From assembly GCA_011317545.1 (NCBI GenBank), contig WUJK01000005.1, positions 124,001-188,000 on the forward strand: a stretch of 64,000 nt of DNA, read 5' to 3'. Of the stretch, positions 45,293-56,443 are shown piece by piece (the first letter of the stretch is position 1; every line of letters begins with the position of its first letter). The DNA is from Coniella vitis (lineage: Eukaryota > Ascomycota > Sordariomycetes > Diaporthales > Schizoparmaceae). The position numbers and the translations under genes were made by a program. Under the pieces are notes generated by a model. That model was not told the origin of the DNA and did not search any database. It worked only from the letters and a program-made list of their open reading frames with translations.

Positions 45293-47700
45293 ATGGCAAC
45301 TTTTACAGCCATGAATGGCGGAGGTTCTCCCAAGACACTAGCCGAAGCAAACGGGGCCGCTGGTGTGACGCAACGGTCCGGTTCCACCGACCTCGCACAT
45401 GGCTCAGCACCGCCGACAGACCAGCGGCCACGCGACCCATCGTCCAGTGATGTTTCGCCCACCCGCGGGCCAAGCCAAAGCTGGGCGGCAGCAGGAGGTC
45501 CAGGTGCAGACAGGCCGCTCTACTCGTCTGCGGCTTATCCCGAGACGGAGACATCGCACAAGCGGAAGAGGTCGGACGACTCGACCGAAGACGCGAGGGA
45601 GTTGACTGTGCGAACGAACATGCACCAGGACGAGTCTCGACCCGAGCGGACCCAGCTTTCCGAGCCAAGAGACAGAGACTTGTACGAGCAGGACCAGCGG
45701 GAACGCGACTACCAGGCGTATAGTGACGAGCATCGCGAGCGCGAACGAGACCGTGACTCTTGGTATTCGCCCCGCGACAGCCGCGACGAGCGGCAACCAT
45801 ACAGCCAGCCTCCTTCGGCAGCACCCGATTCAGCCCAGACCGAGGAGCAGATTGGCGAAGCGCTGCGGCGAGCCACCGAGCTGGATTATCCGCAAACCAG
45901 CCCAGATGGCGACGACCGGTCCATTGTGTACCCGGGCCAGTACTCGTCCGACCAGCGCAGAGACGGCGTGATCCAATCCGATGCCAAGAAGAGGAAGCGC
46001 AACTTTAGCAACCGCACAAAAACAGGATGCATGACGTGCCGCAGGCGCAAGAAGAAGTGCGACGAAGCAAAACCCGAATGTGAGTTGTATTCTCGTCTTG
46101 TCTTTTGGTGTGGTCTATGGACCCAGTCCGACTGTGTGCGAAAGGAGGACTGAATGCTGACCTCTTCTCGTTAGGCACAAATTGTCTAAAGGGAGGCTTT
46201 GTCTGTGCTGGGTACCCTCCCCAGCGAGGAGCGTGGCCGAAGCCGGAGAACAAGGTGCAGACGATCCAAATTGAGTCCAAGGACCCTTCGTACAAGCCGC
46301 CGGGGGCGTACGGCATGCCGCAGCAGGCACCCTTTTCTAGCCAGCAACCGTCCTTGATGCAGCAGAAACGCGAGCCTCTGCCATCGCACCGTGTCCAACC
46401 ACTTCTCAGAATAGAGCCGCCCAAGGGCCGGCCAGTGCATCCGGATGACGACAGACTTACTGCGTCCACGTTGCCCAGTGCGTCTGTCGCCAGCCCAGAG
46501 ACGGGCAAGCTGTCTGCGTTGTCGACAGCCTACACCAGTGCGCCCGCCAACGTCTTTCCCACACCCGTCAGCGCAGCGCCGCTTCCATTCCCCGAACGCG
46601 GCCTCAAAGAGTACCAGCGCGTGCCCCCATTGCACGATCTTACGCGCACCGAGCCTGATTTGACGCCGCAGAGCACCACGCTGCCACACATCAATATCAT
46701 GGGTGCCACACGGACCAACAGTCCCATTAGCACACCGCAGTCGAGCACGGTTCAGACGACGGCGCAGCTTGCCCTCTCGCATACAAATCAGTACCCACCG
46801 CCTGCAGCGCCAAACGCACAACAACAGCAACAACAACAGCAGCAGCAACAACAGCAGCAACAACAACAACATCAACAGCAACAACAACCACCTCCACCTC
46901 CACCACCCACAGCAGCAGCCGCAGCAGCAGCAGCAGCGATAGCAGCCGCCGCCGTCAGCAACAGCCTCCCACGTCGCGAAAAGGACGAGATGTTGGCTGA
47001 ACGGCAATATTACCCCTTTGACAAGGAGCTAGTGCTGGAGCGCGAGCGGTGCAATGCGGCTCTGTACCGATTCAACAACAGCATGAACCCGACCAATGGA
47101 GCATCGCCCGAAGAGCGGACACGGCTGTTTCGCGAGATTCTGCAGCCCAAGCTGCGCATCCAGCTATCGCCAATGCAGACGCTGCCCTTGACGCATGCAG
47201 GCCGCGTGGGCGAAAGTGTGGTTGTGGAGGCGCCCTTCACGTGCGATTATGGGTACAATATCCACATTGGCAAGAACACAGTGATTGGACGCAATTGCAC
47301 GATTGTGGACGCATGCGAGGTGATCATCGGCAACAATGTGGTGATTGGACCAAATGTGAGCTTTTATACAACGACCATGACGACGGATCCGACAAGGAGG
47401 AATGGCGCCAAGGGGGCGTGCCAGGGACAACGGATTGTGATTGAGGATGATGTCTTTATCGGGGGCAGTGTGGTCATCCTTGGGGGTGTCAAGATTGGAA
47501 GGGGAACAACCGTGGGGGCCATGAGTCTGGTGACCAAGGTAAGCTGTGTTGCATTTTCTATTCTCTGTATGCTGTGGGTGTTTTGTGTGTTTGATGTGTA
47601 CGGTCAGCTAACGGTTGCTTTTCAGTCACAACCTGCCTTTTGCATCTGCACTGGCAACCCGGCCAAGGTGAAGAGGGGTATTGCCACTCCATATTCGTAA
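45293..47700 (+). CDS. Zn2Cys6 regulator fused to a maltose-acetyltransferase-like beta-helix domain (741 aa, two introns)
   Basis: Exons are 45293-46079, 46175-47538 and 47626-47700. The first splice falls inside the fourth zinc cysteine codon. A disordered Arg/Glu/Asp-rich N-terminus precedes the binuclear cluster C-x2-C-x6-C-x6-C-x2-C-x6-C at residues 246-273, with a basic KKRKRNFSNRTKTG lead-in. After a long linker containing Q17-H-Q5 (478-500), Pro and Ala runs comes a MAC domain (about 530-585, MLAERQYYPFDKELVLERER). A hexapeptide left-handed beta-helix of the maltose/galactoside acetyltransferase type follows (NIHIGKNTVIGRNCTI to TGNPAKV). Where that family has its catalytic His, this protein reads YTTTMTTDPTRRNG, with Met664. 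The fusion suggests a DNA-bound sensor or acetyltransferase; its function is not inferable. No fungal_trans domain is seen. Confidence 0.9.
46819..46950 (+). repeat. Coding CAA/CAG repeat followed by CCA and GCA runs
   Basis: Seventeen Gln codons, one His, five Gln, then seven Pro and a broken Ala run lie in the linker of the fusion regulator. Mixed CAA and CAG codons suggest an older, partly stabilised expansion. Confidence 0.9.
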
Positions 47701-49371
47701 AGGTATATGTGGTTTGGTGGTGCTTTGGCTAAACCTCGTGTTTTTTTTTTTTTTTTGCTTGCTTAGTTGTGCTGAGCAGGAAAGAGCCAGGTTGGATGCC
47801 TTGGTGTGATGGCTTTCCTTTTTCCTTGCTGTTTGCATCTGTTCTGCATGTTGATCATGTTTTCTTTTTGCGTTTTGTTCTTGTGATGTTCTTCTGTTTC
47901 TTGCTCTTTTTTCTTTCTAATTTCCTGGTGACTTCTATGGTATTTCGGTTTCGGTGTTGCTCTACAAGATACCCATGTTAATGGTTGATGAATGAACAAG
48001 ACAAGGAACAAAAGCAGGCCGTTGGAAAGTGATTGTGAAAAGGGACAGTTTGTATATGAATGGACAGGGTGGATACAGAGAAGTGATACAATGCATGGAG
48101 ATGACCGATCATCCGGTGCGTAAACACGTGTTGATGAGACGGCTTTGATATTGTTGTTTTGACTGAGCATAGATTGAAACTATTCCTTTGCGTGTCACTG
48201 TAAAAATGATTCTCAATTGCCCTTTTGATTGTGTTTTTTTTCCCCATTAAGACGTAATGTCCTCTCTCTCTTTTTTTTTTCAGCCAAGTAAGTATATGTG
48301 GCCTATATCGATGCAGATTGTATTTAAACGACCTTGGTGTTGATTATATGGGAATAGACTATTATATCTGCAGTTCTCTCTCTCTCTTTTTTTATGTTTT
48401 ATTTTTTTTTATTTTATAATCACAATGTCGTGTAGAAACAATAAACAATAAACAATAGCCGCCGTTATGGTACTACCAACTAACGTATGTACTGTCTGAT
48501 TCAAGTACTATATAGAAGCACGTCTGCTCGGCAAGCGGCTAATCCAATCCCCCCTTCTGGCTTTGCCTTGCCTGCTTTGCTTTGCTCTGCTCTAGCTTGG
48601 GTGCTTGAAAAGCCGCGGCCAGGGAGAGCAGGGAACGCCTAAACGCACATTGGCACCTAACTACATAGTAAACGGCACTGATCAGCTGAAGATCGGGACT
48701 CTGAACGATCCCCCCGGCGGCCCGAACGCCCATGGTTTGGTCTGGCCCTTGTAAGATGATTTGCTGACTAGCCGTCCGTTCTGCCGGCGGGGGGTAACAA
48801 GCAAGTACAGTACCTTTTTGTGGAATCAAGCAGCAGAAGGTACACAGTCTGCAAGTACCCACACCCCACCAAGATCTGGCGGTGATGACGTGAGGCTACA
48901 GTAGCCGAGGTGTTGTTGTACGATGCGAGTCTTGTATGTGTGTGTATGTGTGTGGTTTCGCGCAAATCATCGGAACAACGAAAGGTAGAAGAAGAACAAG
49001 ACGATATCATGCTGTCGACCAGACGAAGCCAAATAGACGAGACCGAAGAGACAGGCCACTTTCCACTGTTTTGGGCTGGGGAAACAAGACAAAGTATCCA
49101 CCTTGCCATCCCAGCTGCTTCCGCTGCTCCCCTCTCCCCGTCCCTTTGAGTCATCGGTTTCTTGTTGTTTGCTTTGATTGTATCGATTCGAGCGAGAACA
49201 CGAACACAAGACAAGACGAGGGAGGGAAAAAGACAGGTGGGGGAATATCCAACTCCTCGTCGCTCCATGCGGTGGCGGTAATTCCTTTTGGTTGGTTTTC
49301 TACAGCCCAACTCCTGCTTGCCTGCATGATCCGAGCACGGCGGGACAGCTAGCTCCACGACTTATCCCACC
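47701..49371. other. Intergenic region between the fusion regulator and MCT1
   Basis: The 1.67-kb region starts with a T-rich 3' flank (T runs at about 47742-47757 and 48272-48282) and ends in the MCT1 promoter. Motif-like ACTATATAG and CTACATAGTA are near 48507 and 48661. No gene is supported. Confidence 0.5.
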
Positions 49372-49998
49372 ATGATAATAACACCGCGCGCGCGGTCTTG
49401 TTGCTCGCTGCCACTGCGCACATGCACGCGCGTGTCGTCTGCTGGCGCAGGACCTGGAGCATATCACAGTCGCCATCATGGGCAGCAGAAGCGGCATGGC
49501 TCGAATCGCGCCACGAGACCCAAGACGGCGCTCTTCTTTCCAGGTATGGCCTCTGTTTTCTGTCCCTCTTCTTTTTTTTTCTCTCTTCTTTTTCTTCTCC
49601 TCAACACAGTCAACTCACTCACTCACTCTCTCTTTCTTTTTACCCCGCAAAACAGGCCAAGGCGTCCAAAAAGTCGGCATGCTCACCCCATGGCTCGAAG
49701 CCTTCCCTCGCACGACGGCGCCCATCATCGACGAAATCGACTCGGTCATGGGCTACTCGCTCACGCGCCTCATTGCCGAGGGTCCGCATTCTGTACTCTC
49801 CGCGACGCCGCACGCCCAGCCTGCGATTATGGCCACGTCCATTCTGATCTTGCGCGTGCTGCAGGCCGAGTTTGGGTTCAGCGTGGCTGCTCCAGACCCA
49901 TCTCCTCCTCCTCCTCCAACAACAACAACAGCAGCAGCAGCAGCAGCGCAAAATACTACACACGAGAGCAAGAACGATACCAATCACAATCCTATTAT

Positions 49999-50029
<31 letters not shown>

Positions 50030-50968
50030 GGTGGAGGAGGAGGAGGTGGCATTGATTTCACCCTCGGCCACAGCCTAGGTGAATTCGCGGCCCTCGTCGC
50101 AGGCGGCTACCTCAACTTTGCCGACTCGCTGCGCATCGTGCACCAGCGCGCACAAACCATGGCCGCCGCCACAGCAGCCGCCCAGGCGCAGCACGGCGGC
50201 GAATACGGCATGGTCGCCATCGTGACCGAGCCGGCATACCTCGCGCGCGTGGTGGACGCCGTGGACGAATTCACGACGCACACGCGCGAGGACTCGGCGG
50301 AGAGTGTGGCTGTGGCGGCGGAGGCGGACGCGGACGCCGACGAGAATGCGGCCGCCAAGGCACGCACAGTGGCGGCGCCGATCCAGCTTGTGCAGATTGC
50401 CAACGTGAATAGCAAGAACCAGATCGTGCTGAGCGGGTCCATTGAGCGCATCCGGACGCTGGTGGCGCACGTGCGGCAGTTCCTGGGCCATGACCCGCGC
50501 GCGGTGCGGCTCAACAGTGACAGCCCGTTCCACAGCCCGATTATGCGGCCTGCGGTGGCGCAGGTGCGCATGTTGCTGGACGAGGTGGACGCGCAGGGCA
50601 GGGTGAGGTTCCCCGGGTGTGTGACGGCGGTGAGCAACGTGACGGGGCGGCCGTTTGCGTCGCGCGAGCAGCTGAAGGATCTGGTGGCGCGCTCGTGTCT
50701 GGAGACGGTGCGGTGGTGGGATAGTATTCGGTATCTGGACCAGAGGGAAAAGGTTCGGCGGTGGATTGGGATTGGGCCCGGCAAGGTGGGCAGAAATCTG
50801 GTGGGCAAGGAGGTTGGCATGAGGGGCCGGGACAAGGTCAAGGGGGGAGGGGTATGGGCCATTACAGACCCGAGCGAGATTGAGGAGGTGTTGAGGGAGT
50901 TGGAGGTGACGGAGGGCATGTTGGAGGAGGAGGCGAGGCTGATTGGGGAGGCGAGGGTGGATATATGA
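49372..50968 (+). CDS. MCT1: Mitochondrial malonyl-CoA:ACP transacylase (494 aa, one intron)
   Basis: Exon 1 is 49372-49543 and exon 2 is 49656-50968, joined within the GQG codon triplet. The enzyme moves malonyl from CoA to mitochondrial acyl carrier protein for type II fatty-acid synthesis, which feeds lipoic acid formation. The N-terminus up to residue 50 is rich in Arg and Ser and free of acids, as in mitochondrial presequences. FFPGQGVQKVGM is the oxyanion-hole motif, GHSLGEF carries nucleophile Ser197, and SPFHSPIM carries the catalytic His350. An insertion of about 50 residues lies just before the nucleophile strand: a Pro/Thr/Ala stretch, an Asn/Thr segment, ten Thr from ACT codons and seven Gly. 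The family lacks this. The remaining core is normal. The plus-strand start is the first ATG of the presequence. Confidence 0.92.
50000..50029 (+). repeat. (ACT)10 coding microsatellite in MCT1
   Basis: Ten uninterrupted ACT codons encode Thr10 and are followed by GGT/GGA codons encoding Gly. Pure codons suggest a recent and possibly length-variable tract. Confidence 0.95.
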
Positions 50969-51802
50969 TGATGATGATGGTGGTGGTGGTTTTCTTTTTT
51001 TTTTCTTTTTCTTTTTTTTTATTCTTGGAGAGATATAGCCTTGTCTCTGTGTGTGTGTGTTTTATGGGATGGGTTTGAATCTGGTTATGAAGCTGGGAGT
51101 TTATAGCGATAGGTTAGCGAGCGTTTTGCCATGATTCGACTATTTACATTTATTCAAAAGATGATTTGCCATACATATATAAGGGATTGTCCTTCTCGAG
51201 TTCCCCTTGGAATAGGCGGACCATGCTATACTCGGCCTTGATGCAATATCAAATGGATAGAATGGTTCGTCTTGCCTCCCACTAATCACTGAATGGCAAT
51301 CATATACCGACCAACAGGATGGCAGTTCCATTCCAAATACCACCTGAGGAGTTGCTTACCCCAGACATATGAGAGCCTCGTTCTATCATGGGCCGTACCA
51401 AGTGAGGCTATACTATGATTATATAATCCACACAGAAGTACTGTGTACATAGCACACACAACCCGACCGCGCTCGGACTAACTCCGGCACATATCCGGAA
51501 GAACAGTGGCTCCGCTTCGGTCCGTAAACTCCGCGCGGTACTTGTCCTCTTGTGTCTATTATGAAGCGGCCCTGCCCGAGTTAGTTCCCGGCGCGGAGTT
51601 AGGGCTCGTCCGTCGTCTGGGCAACTTATACTATCTACATACTACACAGTACACCTCACTTTGGCTTGAACCCATCTCCCGGGAGGAAGAGAAGAAGGCG
51701 AATAAAGAAGAAAGAAAAATATACAGGCTCCATCGTTTATTTGGAAAACAGTTTACCAAATACACACATCATCATCATAAATATCAGCAGCAGCATCCAG
51801 GC
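50969..51802. other. Intergenic region between MCT1 and the second Zn2Cys6 gene
   Basis: About 830 bases. ATG/TGG repeats and T runs follow the MCT1 stop. The frame upstream of the next gene is open from 51506 but has no ATG before 51803, so it is treated as leader. Motif-like TGTACATAGCAC is near 51445. Confidence 0.5.
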
Positions 51803-54800
51803 ATGCCCAGGAATGGCGACGTTAACCACTATCACACGGGCGTCTTCCGTCTTGCTGGCGCCACCACCACCACCACCACATCTTCGTCTCAACCCCGTGG
51901 CCCCCCTGCCTCGGCATCCACCTCCCCGTCAACGACAGCCATCCCTGCAACAAGCACTGGCACAGGCACAGAAACAGGCACATCTAGGCCGCTGCCGCTG
52001 CCGCTGCCGCCGTTGCAGGACCCGGCGCGTAAAGTCATCAAGCGCAACCGCCAGGTCATCTCGTGCAAGCCGTGCCGCACGCGCAAGCTCAAGTGCGACC
52101 GCCAGCAGCCGTGCGGGTCGTGTGTGAAGCGGCAGGATGCGCACTCGTGTCGGTTCTTTGGGGCTGGTGCGCAAGGCGGGAGAGAGGGGCGTGAGGAGAG
52201 GGATGGGATGGTGGTGGTGGATGGTGCCATTGGGGTGGGCAAGAGGGCGGCGCAAGCAAGGTTGCAGATGCTGGAGAGGGTGGTCGGTGAATTGAGGATG
52301 CAGAGGCAACGGGAGAATGGTGACCAGAACGGTGGTGGTGATGGTGATGGCAATGGTGGGCGACAAGAAGACGCAACAACAACAACCTCACCACCACCAG
52401 GAAAAGACACCGAGATGCGTGAAGGGGACGATGCGAAAACACAACAGCCAGGCGACGGCGGCCATCTGTCCAAACAGGGCAACCAGGTCCGCTTCATTGG
52501 CGCCACCAGCTACGAGGCTGTCCTCGAATGCATCCGCGATCTCCAGGGCTTTGTCGACGCGGCAGAGGGACCGGCCCCAGTTCCAGCCCCAGCTCAGCCA
52601 GCATCACCCCGCGGCCACGAGCGAAGAGGCATGGCAGGAACAGGAACCAACAACAACGGCGGCGGTCAACACATCACTATCGACCATGTCATGGCTCAGC
52701 TTCCGCCAAAGGCAGAGTGCGACGGGTTCCTCACCTTCTACTTCCAGCAGGTCTACATGGTCCCACCCACGGTTCACGCGGGCCAGTTCCAGCGTGCCTA
52801 CGAACGCTTCTGGCGGGATCCAGAAGGGACCGGTCTGCTGTGGATCAGCATCCTCTTTACCTTGCTGTCCACCTCGCTCTTCCAACAGACATCACAAGCA
52901 GCAGCAGCAGTTGGGGGACAAGACACAGCAGCAGCATCGGCAGATCGCATCGCCGCCTTTAGTCTTATGGCCTACCGCTGCCTTGAAGCGGGCGACTACC
53001 TCGCGGGGAAACCCCTCAGCGTTGAAGCCACGCTCCTGTACGGCATGCACCTAGTCCTGCAAAAGCGCGATACAGAGCCAATGTGCTGGCATATTCTCAG
53101 CACAGCCGTGCGTCTGGCCCAGCGCATGGGCTACCACCGCGATGCCTCCCAGGTGGACCGGGCCGCCGGCCTTGTCGGCACGGATAGAGCACCTCCTCCC
53201 CCTTCTGCGCTCTCTGCCTTTGAGGCCGAAATGCGCCGCCGTACCTGGTATACCCTCGAGTACTTTGACGTCGTCTACAGCTTCCAGTTCGGCGTTCCGC
53301 CCATTGTGCAGCCCACCGACGTCGACACCCGTCTACCCGCCAACCTTCGCGACGACGAGTTCGACGAGCTCGACAATGACGACCAGCTCCAGCGAAAGCT
53401 CAATGCCCGCGCCGCCCGCCACCTTGCCTCGTCGTCCTCGTCCTCGTCGCCGTTGCTCGAATTCACTCCCATCCTCGGCTTCATCTACTACTCCCGCCAA
53501 GTGCAACTCCTCCGCCGCGTCGTCCAGCAAGCCCTCGCCGTAAACCCACCGCCCACCTACGGCGACGTACGTCTCCTCGACGCGGCCCTGCGCGCCCTCC
53601 ACGCCGACGTCCCGCCCAGTCTGCGCTACCGCCCCATCCACGAAAGCGCGTTCGCCGACTCGCCGGATGTCATCATGCGGCGGCTCGTGTGCGAGGTCCT
53701 GTACCTCAAGTCGCTGTGTGTGCTACACAGACGCTACCTGCTGCGCGGGTGGACGGCCACCGCCGAGGCGAGCGGGGTCTACGATGCGTCGCGACGGACG
53801 TGCTGCGAGGCGGCGCTGGCGTTGCTGGATCTGCAGGCCGAGTTTGACGCGCATAGCTGTGCGCCGGGGGCGAGGCTGTATGAGCGGAGGTATATCCTGA
53901 CAGATACAGGGTATCATGATTTCTTGCTGGCAGCCATGTGTCTGTGTTTGGACCTGACGGCTGCCACGAGGGAGGGGTGGGTATCTCTCGTTTTGTTGTT
54001 GTTGTTGTTGTTGTTGCTGCTGTTGATTGAATCGCGCCACTTCCTTGACCTTTTCCTTTTGTCGCTCTCTCTTTACCCACTCTCCTCCTCATTGTGTCCA
54101 ACGAGAACAAGGCTGACTTACAAACGCTACATCTTCCATTTACCAACCCCCAGCAGCCACACAGAAAAGGACCGCAAAATAGCAGCCCTCCACCGAGCCC
54201 GCGCCATATGGGCCAAGATGGGCAGCTGCCAAAAGAACGCCGTGCACGCAACCCACGTCCTGGACAACATCCTCGCCAGGATCGCTCAGGCGGACGGTGC
54301 GGCTCGTCCTGTCCATGGTCATCGTAACACCACCACCACCCCCACGAACACAGCCCATGAAGATGAGGTCAACAACAACAACAACAGCAGCAGCAACTCC
54401 GGACCGTACTCGCAAATCTGGTCCTTTGGCTGGATGGAAGATTTGGAAAAGGGCAGAGGACGCGCACCTGCGTCGGATCTGGATGGCGCACTCGCTGGAG
54501 TCGACTGGGTACGTGATATTCCCACTCCAACTGCCAATAATACTACTACTACTACTACTGCTGCTACTGCTACCGCAAGGAAGAGTCGTAGCACCTTGTT
54601 TGCCTCCGCGTGTCCATTACGTTCCAAAAACCCCCTCCCCTCCCCGAAACAATCGCAACCCAACAACCAACATCAAAGTATAAAGCATGACCATCAAGTG
54701 ACTACCAATGGAGGAACAACCTCGACTGATTGCTTTCTCGTCTCGGCCCTCTTTCGGGGTTGAACGCCCCCCCCGGCCCCCGAAATTTCTAGAACCGCAT

Positions 54801-55137
54801 CGATTCATTCCTCCTCCATAGGGAGCACACCATGGGCTCTACACGGGATACGGGACCAAGCGCGAGCGAGGCTGCGCAGGATATGAGGGAGGGGTGGCCG
54901 ATGATGCATTATAACGATCATCCTGTGGCTCCGACGCATCCACCACCGCTACCGCTACCCCGTCGACGCAGCGATACAACGACAGCGACCACGGCACCAG
55001 CGGAAGGAGGAAGGAACTGCGGAAGAGGTTCAGAGAGGGAGGCAACAGGGGGAGATTCGAGCGGGTATAGGAGTTGGTCGTCTGCGGGCATCACACTGGC
55101 TGGGTTTGGGCCGTCTGTTGAATCGGCCTTTCTATGA
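51803..55137 (+). CDS. Zn2Cys6 transcription factor with fungal-specific middle domain (about 957 aa, two introns)
   Basis: Exons are 51803-53976, 54154-54508 and 54793-55137. The zinc cluster is at residues 88-116 (C-x2-C-x6-C-x5-C-x2-C-x8-C) after a basic KVIKRNRQVISC. A coiled-coil linker with Gly/Asn repeats follows. The fungal-specific regulatory domain starts near CDGFLTFYFQQVYMVPPTV and includes AFEAEMRRRTWYTLEYFDVV and FGVPPIVQPTDVDTRLP. The first intron (GTGGGT to CCCCAG) restores EGSHTEKDRK. The second (GTACGT to TTTCTAG) gives GVDWNRIDSFLLHREHTMG, which looks like a natural C-terminus. If that intron is retained, the protein would end at 54763 instead. The 3' end is therefore less sure than the rest. 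Target genes are unknown, and no co-oriented pathway genes are adjacent. Confidence 0.85.
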
Positions 55138-55796
55138 TTCTTTTTTTCTTTTTTTTCTCCCCCATCTTTCCCAGAAGCAAAGCTGTAAATATAGATATAA
55201 GGGGTAGATATCTGTTTGGGCGCTCAACCAGGAGCGGGAGTTTTATATCCGTTTCTGTGGGCGGTTGTGTGGAATATATGTGTATTTTTCCCCGGATACG
55301 AGTACCACGGCGAACCGGGTTCCTCGAGAGAAACCGAATCGACTTCCCATCATTATCAGTTCTGAGAGAATCTCTCCTCTGTGGTGAAGAGGAGCGTAAG
55401 CCAAGACGGACAAGGGCGTCTGTCTGTCTGCATTCGAGCATGTTTCATTATTATTCTTTTTTATCGACGAGTAAGAACAGAACAGGCAATGGGTGGGTAT
55501 ATTGCTCTGTATATCCATTGATGGGTAATATTCAATCTCCAAGGGAAATACGCCAAATCCAAACTGCCCATGCAAATGCTACGAGAACCTTACTCCCAAC
55601 AAAACACAAACCAAAAGGAAAGACATGAAAAGAAAAGGAAGGAAAGGAAAGAAAAATAAAAACCACACAAAAAGAACCTGCAGAGCATCTGCATTTTCAA
55701 CACACAAAAAAGCCCCAGCGTCCCAATATTCCCAACAAAAGTTTTATTTTCTCTCTTTCTTTCTTTTCCCTTTTTTTTTTTATATATATATATAAA
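55138..55796. other. Convergent 3' intergenic spacer
   Basis: About 660 bases separate the stop codons of the Zn2Cys6 gene and the TMEM184-like gene. It carries T-rich, then A-rich and finally TATATATATA sequence (near 55780). I see no gene. Confidence 0.55.
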
Positions 55797-56398
55797 TTAC
55801 GCACGAGACGTTAATCGCCTCTGCTCATCCCAGTCAACCGCCGCCGCCGCCTCACCCAACTCTCTCTCCAGATTCTCCTTGCTCAACATGGTAATCCCCA
55901 ACTTCAGCCCGGCAAGCAGCTCGCTTGGATTCCACACGCCCAGCCACGCGCGGATCCCGAGCGGTCCGCCTTGGTACGACGAGCCAGCCGTGCCAATGTA
56001 GCTGCCGCTGTGGTTCGCCGTCACCGTCACCGCCGTCGTCGTCGTCATCGTGGCGGTGGGGTCACGGAGACCATTGTCGTTGTTTTTGTTGGTGGTGCTG
56101 GTGGTGGTATCATCTGGCTTGCCCATTTCCAAATCGTGAGCTGCTGCTGCTGCTGCAGAAGGGGCTGCCTCGCGTATAGTAAGCGGTGCATTTGCGTCGA
56201 CGTTCTCCAGGTAGTAGGGCTCAACGTTGTATGCAAAGTGGAAGAGGAGGGAAAAGGGCACGGTGAGGAGGGCGGTGATGAGCACCGGGATGCCGGTGAA
56301 GACGTCGGCGAAGGAGAGGTGGGCGGTTGGCTGGAGCGGGCTGGGGTGGACGCTTCGGAGGATCCAGTAGACGATCTGGTGGGATTGTGTTCATTGTT

Positions 56399-56443
<45 letters not shown>

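Noticed and set aside
51506..51802. N-terminal extension of the second Zn2Cys6 protein
   Set aside because: The frame is open but has no ATG before 51803; it is probably 5' leader.
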